From Prorocentrum cordatum (Eukaryota; Sar; Dinophyceae; Prorocentrales; Prorocentraceae), in the NCBI GenBank assembly GCA_963575745.1, contig CAUYUJ010014337.1, positions 29,077-93,076 on the forward strand: DNA of 64,000 bases, written 5' to 3'. Each line of letters begins with the position of its first letter. Position 1 is the stretch's first letter. The position numbers and the translations under genes are program-made. A model generated the notes under the pieces. The model had not been told where the DNA came from, did not search any database, and worked only from the letters and a program-made list of their open reading frames with translations. Positions 40,603 to 52,664 of the stretch are shown in pieces.

Positions 40603-42284
40603 GTAACTCTCGGACCGCCCCTGGCGCGCCCCGCGCGCCAGGGAGGGGGACCCAGCGCGGATCCGAGGAACCCGCGCGAAGCTACGAAAATTTCTGCTCG
40701 TGTTGTTTGATCATAGGCCTACTTGAGGAGTGCATCCCGGGGGGGGTCTTCGGGCCCCCAACTCCGCGTGTCTGCCCCGCTGGGGCCACGGACACCCTCC
40801 TCTGGACGGCCGCTCCGCCCGCCACTGCGACGCCTGGCCCCGGGCGCACGAAATTCCGGATGTGAACTCCTAGGCTACCGTACAGTTGGGAGGCTGAAAG
40901 AAGGAACGCTAAATAAGGAACGAAGCCCCTTGGTGTCCCTGAAAGCGCCGCCGTGCCCGAGGAGGGCAAGAGGAACCGCAACGGAGGAACCTAAGGAACA
41001 TCGACCCCCTTCTGGCTTCAGCTTGTTCTTTTTATGTCAGCGTATTGACTGTAGACTTGAGCATCGTAACGCCTGTGCCGCGTTCCGTTCTTCGATGGGT
41101 GGCGGCGGGCGCGGGGCCCCGCGGCCAGTCCGAGCGTTCCACCTCTTCTGTGGCAACTCATGGGGCCCCCCCCGTACGATCTGGTTGACTCTGCCGCACA
41201 TCGACGCTCATCGACTCCAGTCGACGCTACATCGGCGCTATACCATCGATTACAAGACGCCAGTCGACGCTGAAGACGGAATTGATAGAACAAGAGAACG
41301 CGCCAGAAACGCAAACTTTTGGCGCTCCGAGCGGATTTCTTGGATCCGCGCTGGACCCCCCGCCCGGGTACTCGGAGCGCGCCATGGGCGGTGCCCGAAG
41401 GGCCGCCAGGGGATCCCAGCGCAGATCCGAAAATCCGCGCGGAACGCCAACAAAAGCTTATGTTTACGCCGTTCTTTCTTCATCGGGTTACGTCGGCGCT
41501 ATCCCATCGATTACCCGACGCCAATCGACGATGAGGACGGAGTGGAGGGGGCACATCCAACCCGCATAAAATATGGACGCACGGTTGAGGATGCAGGGGC
41601 CCTGGAAGGCCGTCTCGAGGCTCTTCGAGCGGGGCGCGACCCATGAGAGTGGCCAAGGCGGGGCCGAGGAGGCAAAGGTGCAAGGGGCACCCCTTGGGAA
41701 GGTTGCCCATCCTTCCCGTGCGGGTGGGGTGCGCACGAGGCTCCCATGAGTTGCCGCCGAGCCACCTCCCACGGGGGACCTGGCCTGGAGCAGCGGGCTG
41801 AGCGGCACCTCGTCGTCCTCGGGCAGCCGCGGCGACCCCGGCGGCGCGGGCGCCGCTGCCGCGGCCCGCGGCTCGGGGTCGCGACCCCTGCCGGACGGCG
41901 CGGCGTCCTCGGACCAGATCTGCCCACTCTCCTCTCGAGGAAGAAGCCGACTACCTACCAGACCACCCCAACCCAACCCGCAGACCCGAACTTCGGGTTG
42001 GGGGGGGTGCGGCTTCCTCATGTGTTATTTCAGATGTTCCCCGACCCCCCCCCCCACCACTGGACATGGAGGGCAGATTGGGACCTTCGGGCTGGGGTGG
42101 GGTGGTTGGGTGGGTGGTGAGAAGCAGCGGCGTAAACATTTATAGACATCGTGCCACCACAGGGAACGCACAGTGAGTAGCGGGGCTGCTCCGGCCACCG
42201 CAGGCCTGGGCCCCAAGCAGGCCCCGCCACAGAAATACCGTAGGAACGGCTCCAACGCCTGAGGCCCCCCCTGAGCCCAAAGAT
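40603..42284. other. GC-rich intergenic DNA with dispersed repeat R3
   Basis: R3 is a 60-100 bp repeat with the core CCCAGCGC(G/A/C)GATCCGA and a CCGCGCG/CCGCGCA box. It is seen at about 40615-40700 and 41385-41445 here, and at 42485-42600 and 44215-44325 further on. A separate diverged duplication links 41233-41279 and 41488-41535 (CGGCGCTAT(A/C)CCATCGATTAC). No credible gene; the 307-codon frame at 40723-41646 is built from these repeats. Confidence 0.5.
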
Positions 42285-42436
42285 AGGGGGCCACATGCGA
42301 ACCCTACCCCTACCCCCCACGACTTCTGATGGGGAGGGTGGGGTTCACTTCGCTCGGGAACTCCCGAACGAGGTGAACCCCACCCTCCCCCTCAGAAATC
42401 GTGGGGGGTAGGGGTAGGGTTCGCATGTGCCCCCCT
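42285..42436. repeat. 152-bp near-perfect palindrome (foldback)
   Basis: Arms of 76 bases (42285-42360 and 42361-42436) with no spacer and six mismatches (about 92% identity). Each arm reads AGGGGG, CACATGCGAACCCTACC, CCTACCCCCCACGA, GGGAGGGTGGGGTTCAC, TCGGGA. It could fold into one long hairpin. It contains no ORF of its own. It may be a foldback transposon remnant or a replication-made inverted duplication. Confidence 0.9.
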
Positions 42437-44008
42437 AAAAGAGCGGTCCATACTTCGGCGTCTGGACTGTAAGCTTTGGCAGCTCTCCTGGACCGGCGCC
42501 GCGGCCCCCCTGGCGGCGCCTCCCGGCGCCGCCCCGAGCGCGCCAAGGGGGGCCCAGCGCCGATCCGAGAACTCCGCGCAGACATCCGAAAGTGCATGCG
42601 TACAGGAACAACAAACGGCGACACCATCACCGCCAAGGCAAGGAGATGCGAGGACCGAGGGGTGTCTCCCTGGCGGTGTGGTCCCCCCCTCTCGCTCGAG
42701 GCATCCCCCATCCCCAAATCGGGGAGGCCTCGTGGACCTCCTCGCTGGAAGTGCCCCCCCCCTGGTGGTACTGGTGCCGCACCTCCCCCCCATCCGATGC
42801 CCAGGCAGTGCTTCGTGCTTCCGGCGATCCGTGGCCGCCAACTCCGAGACGCCCTGCCCCGCCAGCGGGAGCGCCTCTGCCTCGGCACCCCCCAGGGACA
42901 AGCGATGCAACGTTACGGTGTGGGCAGTGGATAAGGAACCCTTGGAAAAGGAATCCAGGGCCTGGAAGCCAGTGGAACTCCAATCGTGGAACGGCTATGG
43001 GTATCACCGCCGCCCTCATTGGATAAGGAATCCTCCAGGGTCTGGCGCCCCCTGGTACTATTCCTTAACAAACGCCTGCACCGTATCAGATCGCGTCGAG
43101 GAATCCTCGGGGGGACTCCCTGCTGGGGGCATCTCCTTGCGCCCTCGGCTACGCGCAGGGAGTGCCCCGCGGCAAGAGCGACGACCCTCCGTGCGCGGGA
43201 CGCAGCGGGCGCAGGGCGGCCGGAGCCCAGCACGCACCCTCCGCCGCGGGTCGCATCGCGCTCCGCGATCGGGGGGGACCCCGGCGAAGGGTCACTCCTA
43301 CGTGAATAGCCGAGGTCAATCCCCGCCCGCTTCTGCCGGCCCCCGGGGCCCGACAGCGGCCCGACAGCGGCCCCCCCGGGGCCAGAAACGGCGGAAGAGC
43401 GGAGGCGACGGAACCAAACAAGAAGCAAAAAGATCTACAACGGGAGCTGCACTGCTCTCCCGCGGCTAGGTTCGAGCAGGGGATGGACTACAGGATTCAT
43501 ATACCCCACACTTGAACTTTCCTCGTCGAGCGCACAAGGAAGACGTGGCATGTTCAATACGCTCGACGGAAAAAGCAACAACGTTTAGGAACATCAATTC
43601 TATAGTCGATACCCCACTCCCAGACGTGCGTCGTCCTGATTTTTTCAAGATGGCGACCCCGCAAGTCTCGACCCTTTCCCCCGGGTCGGTTTTTCATCCT
43701 GATTCTTTTTTTTGGCGGTTCCGATGCCCGGCGAGGGCCTCGAGAGCCCGAAAACGGCGAAAAAGCTCGGTCCTGAATTTCTTTACGACGCGAGCGTGTC
43801 TGAGAGTAGATCCCCAATTCGTCAGGTGGGGCCTCATCGGTCACCAACGCAGGCGACCGCGCGGCGCCGCCAGACGCTGGCGCCAGCGCGGCGTCGACCG
43901 GCACCGCGCCCGTCGGGCTGGACGCGCCGGGGACCGCGGCAGCGGCCGGCGGACCGGCAAGGGCCCCCTCTTCGACGAGGAGGCGGGCGCATCCGGCAGC
44001 CTGGAGGA
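42437..44008. other. GC-rich DNA, no gene recognised
   Basis: Holds an R3 copy at 42485-42600. Frames are open on both strands and lack motifs. Confidence 0.4.
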
Positions 44009-44195
44009 CTCCTCCTCCTCCTCCTCCTCCTCCTCCTCCTCCTCCTCCTCCTCCTCCTCCTCCTCCTCCTCCCTCTCTCTCCTCCTCCTCCTCCTCCTCC
44101 CTCCTCCTCTTTCTCTCCTTTTCTCCTCTTCTTTCTTCTCCTCCTCCTCCTCCTCCTCCTCCTCCTCCTCCTCCTCCTCCTCCTCCTCCTCCTCC
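44009..44195. repeat. (CTC)n tract
   Basis: Near-perfect CTC with short CTCTCTC and TTTCTC interruptions. Confidence 0.9.
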
Positions 44196-44460
44196 GCGCG
44201 CGCGGATTCCATGGCTCGGCGCTGTGGACCCCCCTCCATGGCACGCGCGCTGGAGGCGCCGCCAAGAGGACCAGGCGCAGATCCAAAGCCTCCTCTCGGA
44301 CCTCCGACAATTTCTGATGATGCAGGTTTCGTGGTTAGGTCGGGCATGTCCTCCTGCAGGCGGATGATGAAAAAAAAAATCCAGCCGATACCCAAAAGTG
44401 CCAACACACAAGCGACCAAAAACCGCCCCCAAACCATCTCTTACGACTTCTCTTGACGAT
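44196..44460. repeat. R3 copy followed by left end of MITE M1
   Basis: R3 core (GGCGCAGATCCAAAGCC) at 44215-44325. At 44335 begins TTAGGTCGGGCATGTCCTCC with TGCAGG, the M1 left tip. A possible right tip near 44449 is weak. Confidence 0.5.
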
Positions 44461-45845
44461 CCCTCGACTGGACCGTTCTTGCTCCTCCGGCTGCCCCATG
44501 CGCGGTGCCCCCGGCGCCGTCCCCGAGCTCGTCCGACGCCGCCCGGCTGCCGCAGCCGCCCCCGTGCTGCATCGGGGCAGCGCCGCCGGGCCTGGCCCCG
44601 CCGGCGCAGCCGCCGCACAGCGCCGCCGCGGCGCTCCCGGCTGCGGCGGCGCAGCGCCCCAGGGAGCGGGAGGCCCGCGGGGTAGCAGCCGCACACCGCC
44701 TCCGCCCCTGGCCCGGGCCATGCTGGGCACTGGCCCTGGCTTTCCAGAGTGCTGACAAAGAGCACTCCAGACCTGTAGATCTCTCCGGACTGCCTCAAAC
44801 TTCGAGGACAGGCATGGGGACGTCGACGTCCTGGGGCTATGTTTTAATTAGCCCTCTTGGAAGGTCAGGGGGGATGGTGCTCTCAGACGCCAGGCAACAG
44901 CGCGCTGCACCGCTCGCCCCCCAAACAAAACTATTTCTAATTACTCGCAGATGGCCCAGGCCCGCCTGAAGTCTTTTGAGGGGCCACGGTCGGGGGGGAC
45001 TGGCATAGGCCGAGATGCATCGACCTGGAATCGGCGATACATCGCCGATGGATCGGCGATAGGCCTCCGATGGTGAATCCGCACCTTCCTGAGCAGGTTG
45101 GAGCTATCGGGCCCCTATCGACGATCAATGGGCGATCGGGGGTCGATGCATCCCCCCTATGCCTATCCCCCCCCCTATCGTTGCCCCTGATCTGCTCTGT
45201 TGTTTCAACCTTCCCAAAGTTGAAAGGTTCAGGCTCTCGCGTTGACAGGCCTAGGGGGCGCCCAGCGGCCTCGAAGAGTCCCAGGGGCTCTCGCGAACAT
45301 AGAAGGGGGCCCCAGGAAGTTGCCAAGAGCTCCGCGGGCCAAGCCTGGGAACAGAGAAAAAGACACGTGAACCACTTGTTTGTGTTGCCTACACCTTCCC
45401 ACAGCTGAAAGGTTCGGGTTCTCTCACACTGAGAGGCCTAGGGGGCAGCCTCGAGGAGTCCCAAGGGCTCTCAAGAACAAGACACCCGAAGAGTGAGCCA
45501 TCCTGGGTTCGGGAGCGGCCAAGAGGGGGGCGTCCAAGAGGGGGGGGTGCAAATCACGGCGGCATGTGCGCGGCCCAGCGGGGGGGCCAGGGACGTAGTG
45601 AAATAAGAAGGGGCGCCATGAGATCTGGGGAGATATCATGGCCCGCGCCATGATATCCAACCCCCCCTAGTCATCACCCCCCTCTTTGCCGCCCCCGATG
45701 GGTATTGGGCTGGTACGTTGGCCCGCCGGGCCGTGGCCAGGAGCGCCTGCACACTGGCGGAGGGCCCAGGGTGGCCCCGGCAACCAGGCCCCCGGCGCCA
45801 TGTCCTCTCCACGACGCAGGGGCGCGGACCTTCAGAGATCTAGGT
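44461..45845. other. GC-rich DNA with a diverged tandem duplication
   Basis: 45205-45300 and 45392-45480 share GAAAGGTTC(A/G)GG(C/T)TCTC, AGGCCTAGGGGGC and GAGTCCCA(A/G)GGGCTCTC in order, about 187 bases apart. A 9-bp inverted repeat ATCGGCGAT/ATCGCCGAT lies at 45030-45049. No gene. Confidence 0.45.
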
Positions 45846-46006
45846 TTAGGTCGGGCGTGTCCCCCCTACAGGCGAATGCTGGGCCAAAAACTAGAAATAG
45901 TCAAACAAAAATACAGAAGATGGCAAACATACTCGACAAATCATCCCCCGACTATTTTTCCACGATTCTAAAGCTTCCCCCCTGTAGAGGGACAGGCCCG
46001 ACTTAA
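45846..46006. mobile_element. MITE M1, full copy with terminal inverted repeats
   Basis: 161 bp. Left tip TTAGGTCGGGCGTGTCCC, right tip (inverted) TTAAGTCGGGCCTGTCCC, extending to CTACAGG on both sides (about 26 bp). Flanked by TCTAGGT at 45839-45845 and 46008-46014, a 7-base direct repeat extendable to 7 of 8 bases. No coding capacity, so non-autonomous. An 8-bp target duplication would suggest hAT-like mobilisation. Confidence 0.8.
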
Positions 46007-46014
46007 CTCTAGGT

Positions 46015-46319
46015 CCATTCTCTCGGGGTAGATTCCCATCTCGAGGCCCGTTAAAGCGTCCCCAGGAGCCGAACACGGCCAACACGTCCCGCCGTGATTT
46101 TTCATGACGCGAGGGTGTCTGGGCCCGGCTGGGCCGTGGCCAGGAGTGCCTTCACACCACCCGAGGGCCCAATATTACAGGGTAGGCCAGTCCACAGGAA
46201 ACCTCCCACAAGAAATCCAGCCCTAAGACCCAGCCTAAAACCCAGCCCTAAGAACCCAGATGTGGGTACGCTACGCTTGCCACAGGAGAACCATCGACAC
46301 CCAAGAAACCTAGGGGAGA
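46015..46319. repeat. Repeat R4, copy 2, and a short duplicated segment
   Basis: 46132-46175 repeats 45727-45770 (GGGCCGTGGCCAGGAG). 46185-46320 matches R4 at 28670-28810. No gene. Confidence 0.55.
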
Positions 46320-46446
46320 AGGAGGAGGAGGAGGAGGAGGAGGAGGAGGAGGAGGAGATGGAGGAGGAGGGGATGCGGAGGAGGCGGCGGAGGAGGAGGA
46401 GGAGGAGGAGGAGGAGGAGGAGGAGGAGGAGGAGGAGGAGGAGGAG
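46320..46446. repeat. (GGA)n tract
   Basis: Near-perfect GGA with GATGGA and GGCGGC interruptions. Purine on the plus strand. Confidence 0.9.
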
Positions 46447-46637
46447 AGGAGGCGAGCATGCCTGGGCTACGATCCGCGCGGGCTCTGCCGACCAGGGCGG
46501 CGGCGGCGCAGAGGCTGCCCGCCCGCGGGTGCTTGGCTCATCCACACCCCGGGCGGCCACGCACGACAGGCGCGCCGCGACACGCGCCTGCGAGCCGGAG
46601 CCCCCCCGAAAAGGCTGCGGGCCCCACGCCGCTCGGG

Positions 46638-46800
46638 TCAGGTCGGGCATGTCCTCCTCCAGGCGACTATCGGAAGAGCAATCAAAACAGATAAACAAGT
46701 TCGCCGAGATGGATCAAGAAAGGTGGAAGCATATCGTCTCCATGTATTTCTTCTGGCTGTTTTTGGATACTCCTCCTGCAGAGGGCACTGTCCGACTTCA
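46638..46800. mobile_element. MITE M1, full copy with 8-bp target duplication
   Basis: 163 bp. Left tip TCAGGTCGGGCATGTCCTCC, right tip (inverted) TGAAGTCGGACAGTGCCCTC, both reaching (T/C)CAGG/GCAGG about 26 bases in. Flanked by perfect 8-bp direct repeats CGCTCGGG (46630-46637 and 46801-46808). The inside is AT-richer than the flanks and non-coding. Confidence 0.85.
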
Positions 46801-46808
46801 CGCTCGGG

Positions 46809-48711
46809 CCCTCGGCAGGATGCGGCGCCCTCGGCGAGCGGGGAGCAATCCATGACCACCGCCTGGGGGCTCGAGCTCCAGAGGCCTCGTCGGGCGGTGG
46901 GTCGGGACACATTGCCACCCCATCCGAGAGCCGACGGCGCGGAACAAATACGAGGCCCTCCCCCCCCCCGACGATCCGAGATCCGACGACGACCGAATCC
47001 GAGCTCCGACGACGCGGGAGCTGTGGCACCACCCACAGAGCACAAGCCACAGGGCACCAAGTCCGGAGCCCGGGATCGCAACAAGAGCAGCTCCAGCTCT
47101 CCCCCGGGCTCCACCCGGCGCCACGTCACGACCCCAGAGCCCAGGACACAATCTTTTCGCTGCACTCTTCGAGCAGCCCGGGGGCCCGCCATGCACGTCC
47201 AAGCGCCCGTCTCGGGCAGCTCGCGGCGCCGGGAATCCGTACATACCGCCGCCCGCCGAGGCCCCACGAGCTCGGCCCCCCCCAGCGGATCCCCGCCTCG
47301 AGGGCGCCGCGAGGCGAGGCGGGGTGCGCGCGAAGGCCGAGGGTGTGCTGCCCGTCGAGTGCGCGGGCTTCGAGCAGCCTGCCATCGCTCGGACGCCCCT
47401 TCCCCGCGTGTGTAGTTCGGCCTTCGCCACCTCCTCCTCCTCCTCCTCCTCCGCCACCTCCTCCTCCTCCTCCTCCTCCTCCTCCTCGTGTTCATCTCTG
47501 TTGCAGAATGATGCAGGATCAGATGCTCATTCTGGGGACCTTCTGGGAGCCACTCGCTCCACCCGCGTCGAAGCCGCGTCTCGAGCGCCCGTGGGCTCGA
47601 ATCTCGACCCCGAGCCGCACCGAGCCCGAGCCAAGCTCGAGCCGGCCTTGAGTCGCACAGCTCCGTCGGGCGGGCCCCAGGGAGGTGCCCCCACATGAGC
47701 ATTCGAGGCAGGATGCTCCTCGAGGGCCCCCGCCGAGACGAGAGCAGCTGCACACGCCCGAGCGATGCCGAGGCGGCCCCTCCGCGACCCTCGCGGCGCG
47801 GAGAGGGCGGCAGAGGCCCCGCGGCGGCAGCAGGGGGGAGGAGGACCCCTGCGCCGTGCACCACCATTTGTTGGCCAGCGACGTCTCGGGGCCGTTGTGA
47901 CGCTGACGACGACGACGGCGATGACGATGGCGATGGCGATGGCGACGGCGACGACGACGACGACGTTTCCCACACGCCGGAGGGTCGGCGGATTTCCGCG
48001 ATGCTGCCGTTGTGTTCGCAGCGGCTGATCTCAGGGTATACACCTGCACCATGCACAGGCCTATCGCCATCGTCATCGTCATCGTCGTCGTTGCGCGCTC
48101 GAGTGCGCACGGGGCTGCTGTACAGCCAGGCCGAGGACGGAAGAGCATCCTGCTTGAGCACGAGGCCCTCCGCTAGCCAAGGTGCAGCGCAGTCGAAGGC
48201 ACCCTCCCCCCAGGATGCACGAAAGCACCCAGCAGACGCGAAGAACCTTAGGGCACCGTCCCCGAAGCGACCTCGATCTCATACCTCGGCCCGACTCGGA
48301 GAGCGCGCGTTTGGCACGGCGGCGGCGGGGAGGCGGGGACGGGGCACGAGGCGGCCGCGCGCGGCAGGGACAAACCCTCGGAGCGTGAAGATCTCCGGGC
48401 TGTGCCGGAACAGGCTCGGCGTGCAGTCGGAACGCTACCATAAGGAACCCTGAATAAGATAAGTAGCCCTTTGTTTCCCCAGAGAACCGTCGGAGACCCT
48501 GAGACAACATGTAAAACAAGTGAGGAGCAGGGAGCCCTTGCCCAACGAAAACGGCTCCTTCTTCAGCGGCCCCACCGTGCGCCGGTTGTGCTACCAGCCG
48601 GCCGACACGTCCAGGTAACACCAAGGCCGCGCTAACGGCGATGTCGGTTGACGGCGATGTTGGGAATCTGATGTTTGTGGCACCAAGCTCGCGCAGAACA
48701 GATGGCAGGAA
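46809..48711. other. GC-rich intergenic DNA with short microsatellites
   Basis: CTC at 47428-47490, GAC/GAT at 47911-47965, CAT at 48066-48090. The long minus frame across 46638-48161 is Arg/Pro/Ser low complexity through these repeats and is not called. Confidence 0.45.
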
Positions 48712-49170
48712 ATCGCGACCTCAGTTCTTGAACCCCCCCGCACGACAATTCATGGCCCGAAACTGACCGATATCCCACGCCGTGCCCCAGCCGCGGCCCG
48801 GCACCCCCACCCCGCGCGACCTCAGTTCTTGTTGCCCCCACACGACACTTTCGGGCCCGAAACTGACCGACACACCCCACCGCGCCCCCACCACGTCCTG
48901 ACACCCCCACCCCACGCGACCTCAGCTCTTGGGACCCCCACACGCGACAATTTCTGGCCCGAAACTGACCGATACCCCCACCACGTCCGGCACCCCGAAC
49001 CCCACGCGACCTCAATTCTCGGGGCCCCCCACAAGACAATTTCTGCCACGAAACTAGCCGATACCCCGCACCGCGCCCCCACCGCGTCCCGGCAACCCCC
49101 GACAGCCCCACCCCGCGCGACCTCAGTTCTTGGGCCCCCCCACGCGACAATTTGTGGCCCGAAGATGACC
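48712..49170. repeat. About 100-bp minisatellite, 4-5 diverged copies
   Basis: CGCGACCTCAGTTCTTG recurs at about 48716, 48817, 48917, 49007 and 49118, with GACAATTT(C/G)TGGCCCGAA and ACTGACCGATA in each unit. Spacing is 90-111 bp. Confidence 0.85.
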
Positions 49171-51479
49171 GATGCTATCCCAGCCGGACTTCCGCACAAG
49201 TGCCAGAAACTTGCGCAAAGCCATCGATATGTGCGAATGTGTCGCGTGACGCCGCCTGGCAAGAAACCGAAACAATCCCCCTGCAACAAAACAACAAGTC
49301 CGCAGACCTCTTGGGGTCACGGCGTGTGAGATGCTTCCCCCTCACCAGTCCCCGCCCCCGGGAGCCCGGCCCAGCCGGTTCAGAGGGGGGTGGGGGATGG
49401 GGGGCAAAGGTGTCGGCCGCACCCTTGGAGCCTCAGGGGGCACCAAAACGGGACAAGAGGGCCTCAAAAGGCCCTCCGGACGGTCCAAGAGGGCTACGAG
49501 TCGCCGAAAGATCGCTCCAAGACGCCCAAGATCGCCTCCAGACGCAAGGACGCGGGCGACGCCCGGGCGCGGACGGCGAGGTGTTCGGCGGGCGGAAAGG
49601 GAATATTCCACATGGGCCCGATGAAGTCCGCAAACCGCAAGGGCCGCGCCAAACAGATGGCCCGTCTGGGCCGCATGGGATGCGGGGGCCGCGGGGCCAC
49701 GCTGGAAACCAACCTCTGCTGCAACTCAGCCCCGCGCCGACTAGCCGAACATACCGGGGAGTGCAGAGTCGACCAGACCAACCAACCAACCAACAAACCA
49801 ACCAACCAACGAACCAGATCCCCGTGCGCGCACATTTTCCGGGCACGTCCCACTGTGAATGTTTGAGTGTGAGCGTATTAGCATGTGGTGACTGAGAGTT
49901 CTCTAGAGGCTACCCTGCGGGGTGCCCAGGTGACACCTCTGCTACGCCGCGATGTTCATAGGACTCTAGACCTAAAAGGGGGCCATGAGTGCCAGAACCA
50001 CATGTTTCTCTTCATGCGTCACATTCAGGCTGGGAATGGGCAAATGTGACGACTCATGGCGTCTCCCCCACTAGGGTGCCCCATTGTTGCGCATGGAATA
50101 TCTGTAGACGTCTGCGGAATAAGCGTGTTCAGCCTCAGCGCCAATGAGACTCGGTGTGGGCGGGTCTGAATGCGGATGAGACTGAGCGCAGTTGCGCGCG
50201 AGCACGGGTTGCAACTCGGAGAATGCATGAATCTGGGTATGAATTTGCTGAATGAACGTGGGCTGATGAATATGGGCACATCTGAACATGAGTGAACACA
50301 TTCCAAACGCTTTGCGCGCATGAGCCCGAGCATGCCCAAGCCGAGTCCGCGTCGAACTGAATGCGGGCAGCGGAGGACAATCTACTTGTGGGCGCGGGCG
50401 GGCCAACGTCCTCCTCTTTGGCACTTCGTCGCTGCAGCGTCTGTTTGCAGCGCCCGCGGTGCGGCGTTGATCACGCACCCCCCGCAAGAAGCGACTCCCA
50501 TCCGCAGCGCGAGCGAACCGCCGAGCACATCCCCACGACATTCGGGCGAGTGGGCAAACATCATACATCCTAGCGTGTTGTCGTTGGGGTGATCTAGTGC
50601 CACGCCTGTTATACCGTGGTTCCTCAACTAGGACAAGGATCTGACCCAAGAAACGCGCAAACCGTCTGCCCCTGTAGGGCAGACCAGATGCCACGCCTGC
50701 CTTGTCGCGGCGACCATGCGGCTCTCAACGGAGAAGAGTCTGTCCCGCGCACAATCTGAACGCGAACGGGCAGGCGCGTTGCTCCCTGGCGGCTACTGCT
50801 TGGGTTGCCCAAGTGGCGCTCTTGCTATGCCGCGCTGATCAATCATCTATCCAGCAAGCAAACAGCCTGGAACGTCCTCACAATGATACCGCGGAAGGAC
50901 ACGCGTCCGACCGCCTGGCGGTTGTTCCAACGGGCGCCCAAAAGCCACGCATTCGCGCGTCTGTCGAAATATCAGGGTGCGTTTTACCAATCGGCCATTC
51001 CCATCCAACACCTCCTTAGAAGACCGCGCTGCCACGCCCGCTACATCTCGGTGAGCCCAATGCCGCGCATGAGCGCATAAAGGTACGATTGGTCTAAATA
51101 TGGTTGCCTGTGGGGGCGATCAGGCCTGAATGATTATGCGCGAGAAGTGTGTGAGTGAGCCTACGTCGGGTGCGAGTGCGTCTAAGAGTCAGCGGGTCTG
51201 CTTGCGAATGGGTCTGACTGTCAGCGCGTCAGGCCGTCGGCGGACCCGCCGCGCGCGCGACGCGCGCGCGAGGGCGTCGAGGGGAGAGGGGGCGGGGGGG
51301 CGCGATGCGGACGCGTCAAACAAGTAGCTGGCCACGCGAATCACGCCGCGGGGACAGAGGCGCACGCCCTGCAATTCTGAAGACGGCTGCGCTGAGCCGA
51401 GGGGGCGCGATTACGACGGCAGCGGCTGGGGCTGAAGGGGGCGGCACGGTGAACAAACTGGGAGGGAGGACGAGCGAGG
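49171..51479. other. Intergenic DNA, no gene recognised
   Basis: Contains (CCAA)n-like repeats at 49776-49815 and recurrent diverged phrases such as TGCCCA(A/G)GTG and GCCACGCC(T/C)G(C/T)TA near 49920, 50599, 50689, 50806 and 51030, also seen at 53.8-54.4 kb. No recognisable ORF. Confidence 0.4.
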
Positions 51480-52160
51480 CCCGATCAACCAACAAACCCG
51501 TCACGCAACCAAACGCCCAAAACAACAAATCCCATCAGACAGCCAAACGTCGCGGCCTTGCCGCTTGAGACTTCCTCGCGTCGCGGGTGCCACGGCAGGG
51601 GGGGGTCGCGAGCGGCGGGGCCGACGACCCAAAGGGCGGGGGGGGGGATCCGGAACACGAGGAACGACAGGGAGGGTCTCCCCGCAGGGCACGGGCGCCA
51701 TGCAAGGCCTCCCCGCCCCCTTTCGGCCGCCGGAACCTGGATTGAGAGGGCGAACCGGAAAGACGCAGCGCCGCCCAACGCCTGCCCGCAAACAGATAGC
51801 GAAGCGGATCGGGGGGGCGGGGACGGAAAAAGAAGTAATGGCTCGAAGGATCGAAGGTAAAGAGAAGGAACGAACGCGGTGCAGCGCACCACCGCGCGGC
51901 TGCAGCGCATCGCGAGGTGGAGGGTCGCCCAATGCCCCTGGAGCGCAACGCGGACCAACCCGCCGCAGGCCAGGCCTGGCGGACGAACCGCCGCTAATTG
52001 CAGCGCGCCGCGACTACCACAACGACCAACCAAATCCGCGCGGCAACGAAGAGGCGGAGAAACGCCAAAGAACGCATGGGGAAAAGGAGGACCCAAGCAA
52101 CAAACTGGAAAACGCAAAACAAAAAAGGAATATGGTCGGACAAAAGGACAAACTGAGCAA
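51480..52160 (+). repeat. Diverged segmental duplication, copy 1
   Basis: Shares ordered blocks with 52665-53450: CTTGAGAC(T/G)TCCTC, CACCACCGCGCGGCTGCAGC (51888 versus 53228), CAACCCGCCGCA, CTGCAGCGCGCC/TTGCAGCGCGCC and CCAAATCCGCGCGGCA. Offset is about 1340 bases on the right half and less on the left, so indels separate the copies. Non-coding. Confidence 0.7.
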
Positions 52161-52664
52161 GTCAGATCCTAGCCGGCGTGCAGGTGACTCCCTTGTCGCA
52201 AGAGCTCGGGGCGCGGTGGCGGGGGCGACGCCTGCGCGTGGACTGCGGCGCGCGCGGGGCGCGGGAGCTGCTGCCGCCACATGGACCGCGGTAGCTGCAC
52301 GAAACGCATGGGCCGCGTAATCCACATGGGCCGCGCGATCTGCACGGGATGCGGGGGCGAGGGGCCGCGTCGGACTGGCGAGGCCGCGCCGGCCGCACGA
52401 AGCGCGCGGGCGCCCCCTGCACGGGGCTGGGCGACGCGCAAAGGCAGCGCGAAGCGCACGGGCCGTGGGCGATACATGAGCCGCATGGCCGCTCGTGCTG
52501 CCCAGCCCACAGGAACTGCGCGACCCGCGCGGTAGTTGATCTTACGGGCCGCCAGGCACAGCCTGCACGAATCCCACAAGACTGAACACTTTAGGCCCCG
52601 TGAACATCGTGTCGCGCGCCCACTCGGGGAACCGGCCCCCGAAGTCAAGCATTCGGGCGAGAGC

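Noticed and set aside
40723..41646. 307-codon plus frame
   Set aside because: Built from R3 copies and a diverged duplication; the repeated DID(Y/A) segments are repeat-derived and no domain is seen.
42292..42429. Telomere-like repeat (CCCTACCCCTACCCC)
   Set aside because: Only two units, and the dinoflagellate telomere is expected to be of the CCCTAAA type; explained by the palindrome.
43554..44798. 414-codon minus frame and overlapping plus frames
   Set aside because: Crosses a CTC tract and GC-rich DNA. Several frames are equally open and no motif is present.
46638..48161. 507-codon minus frame
   Set aside because: Composition is Arg/Ser/Pro driven by GC and short repeats. It starts in microsatellite and ends in MITE M1.
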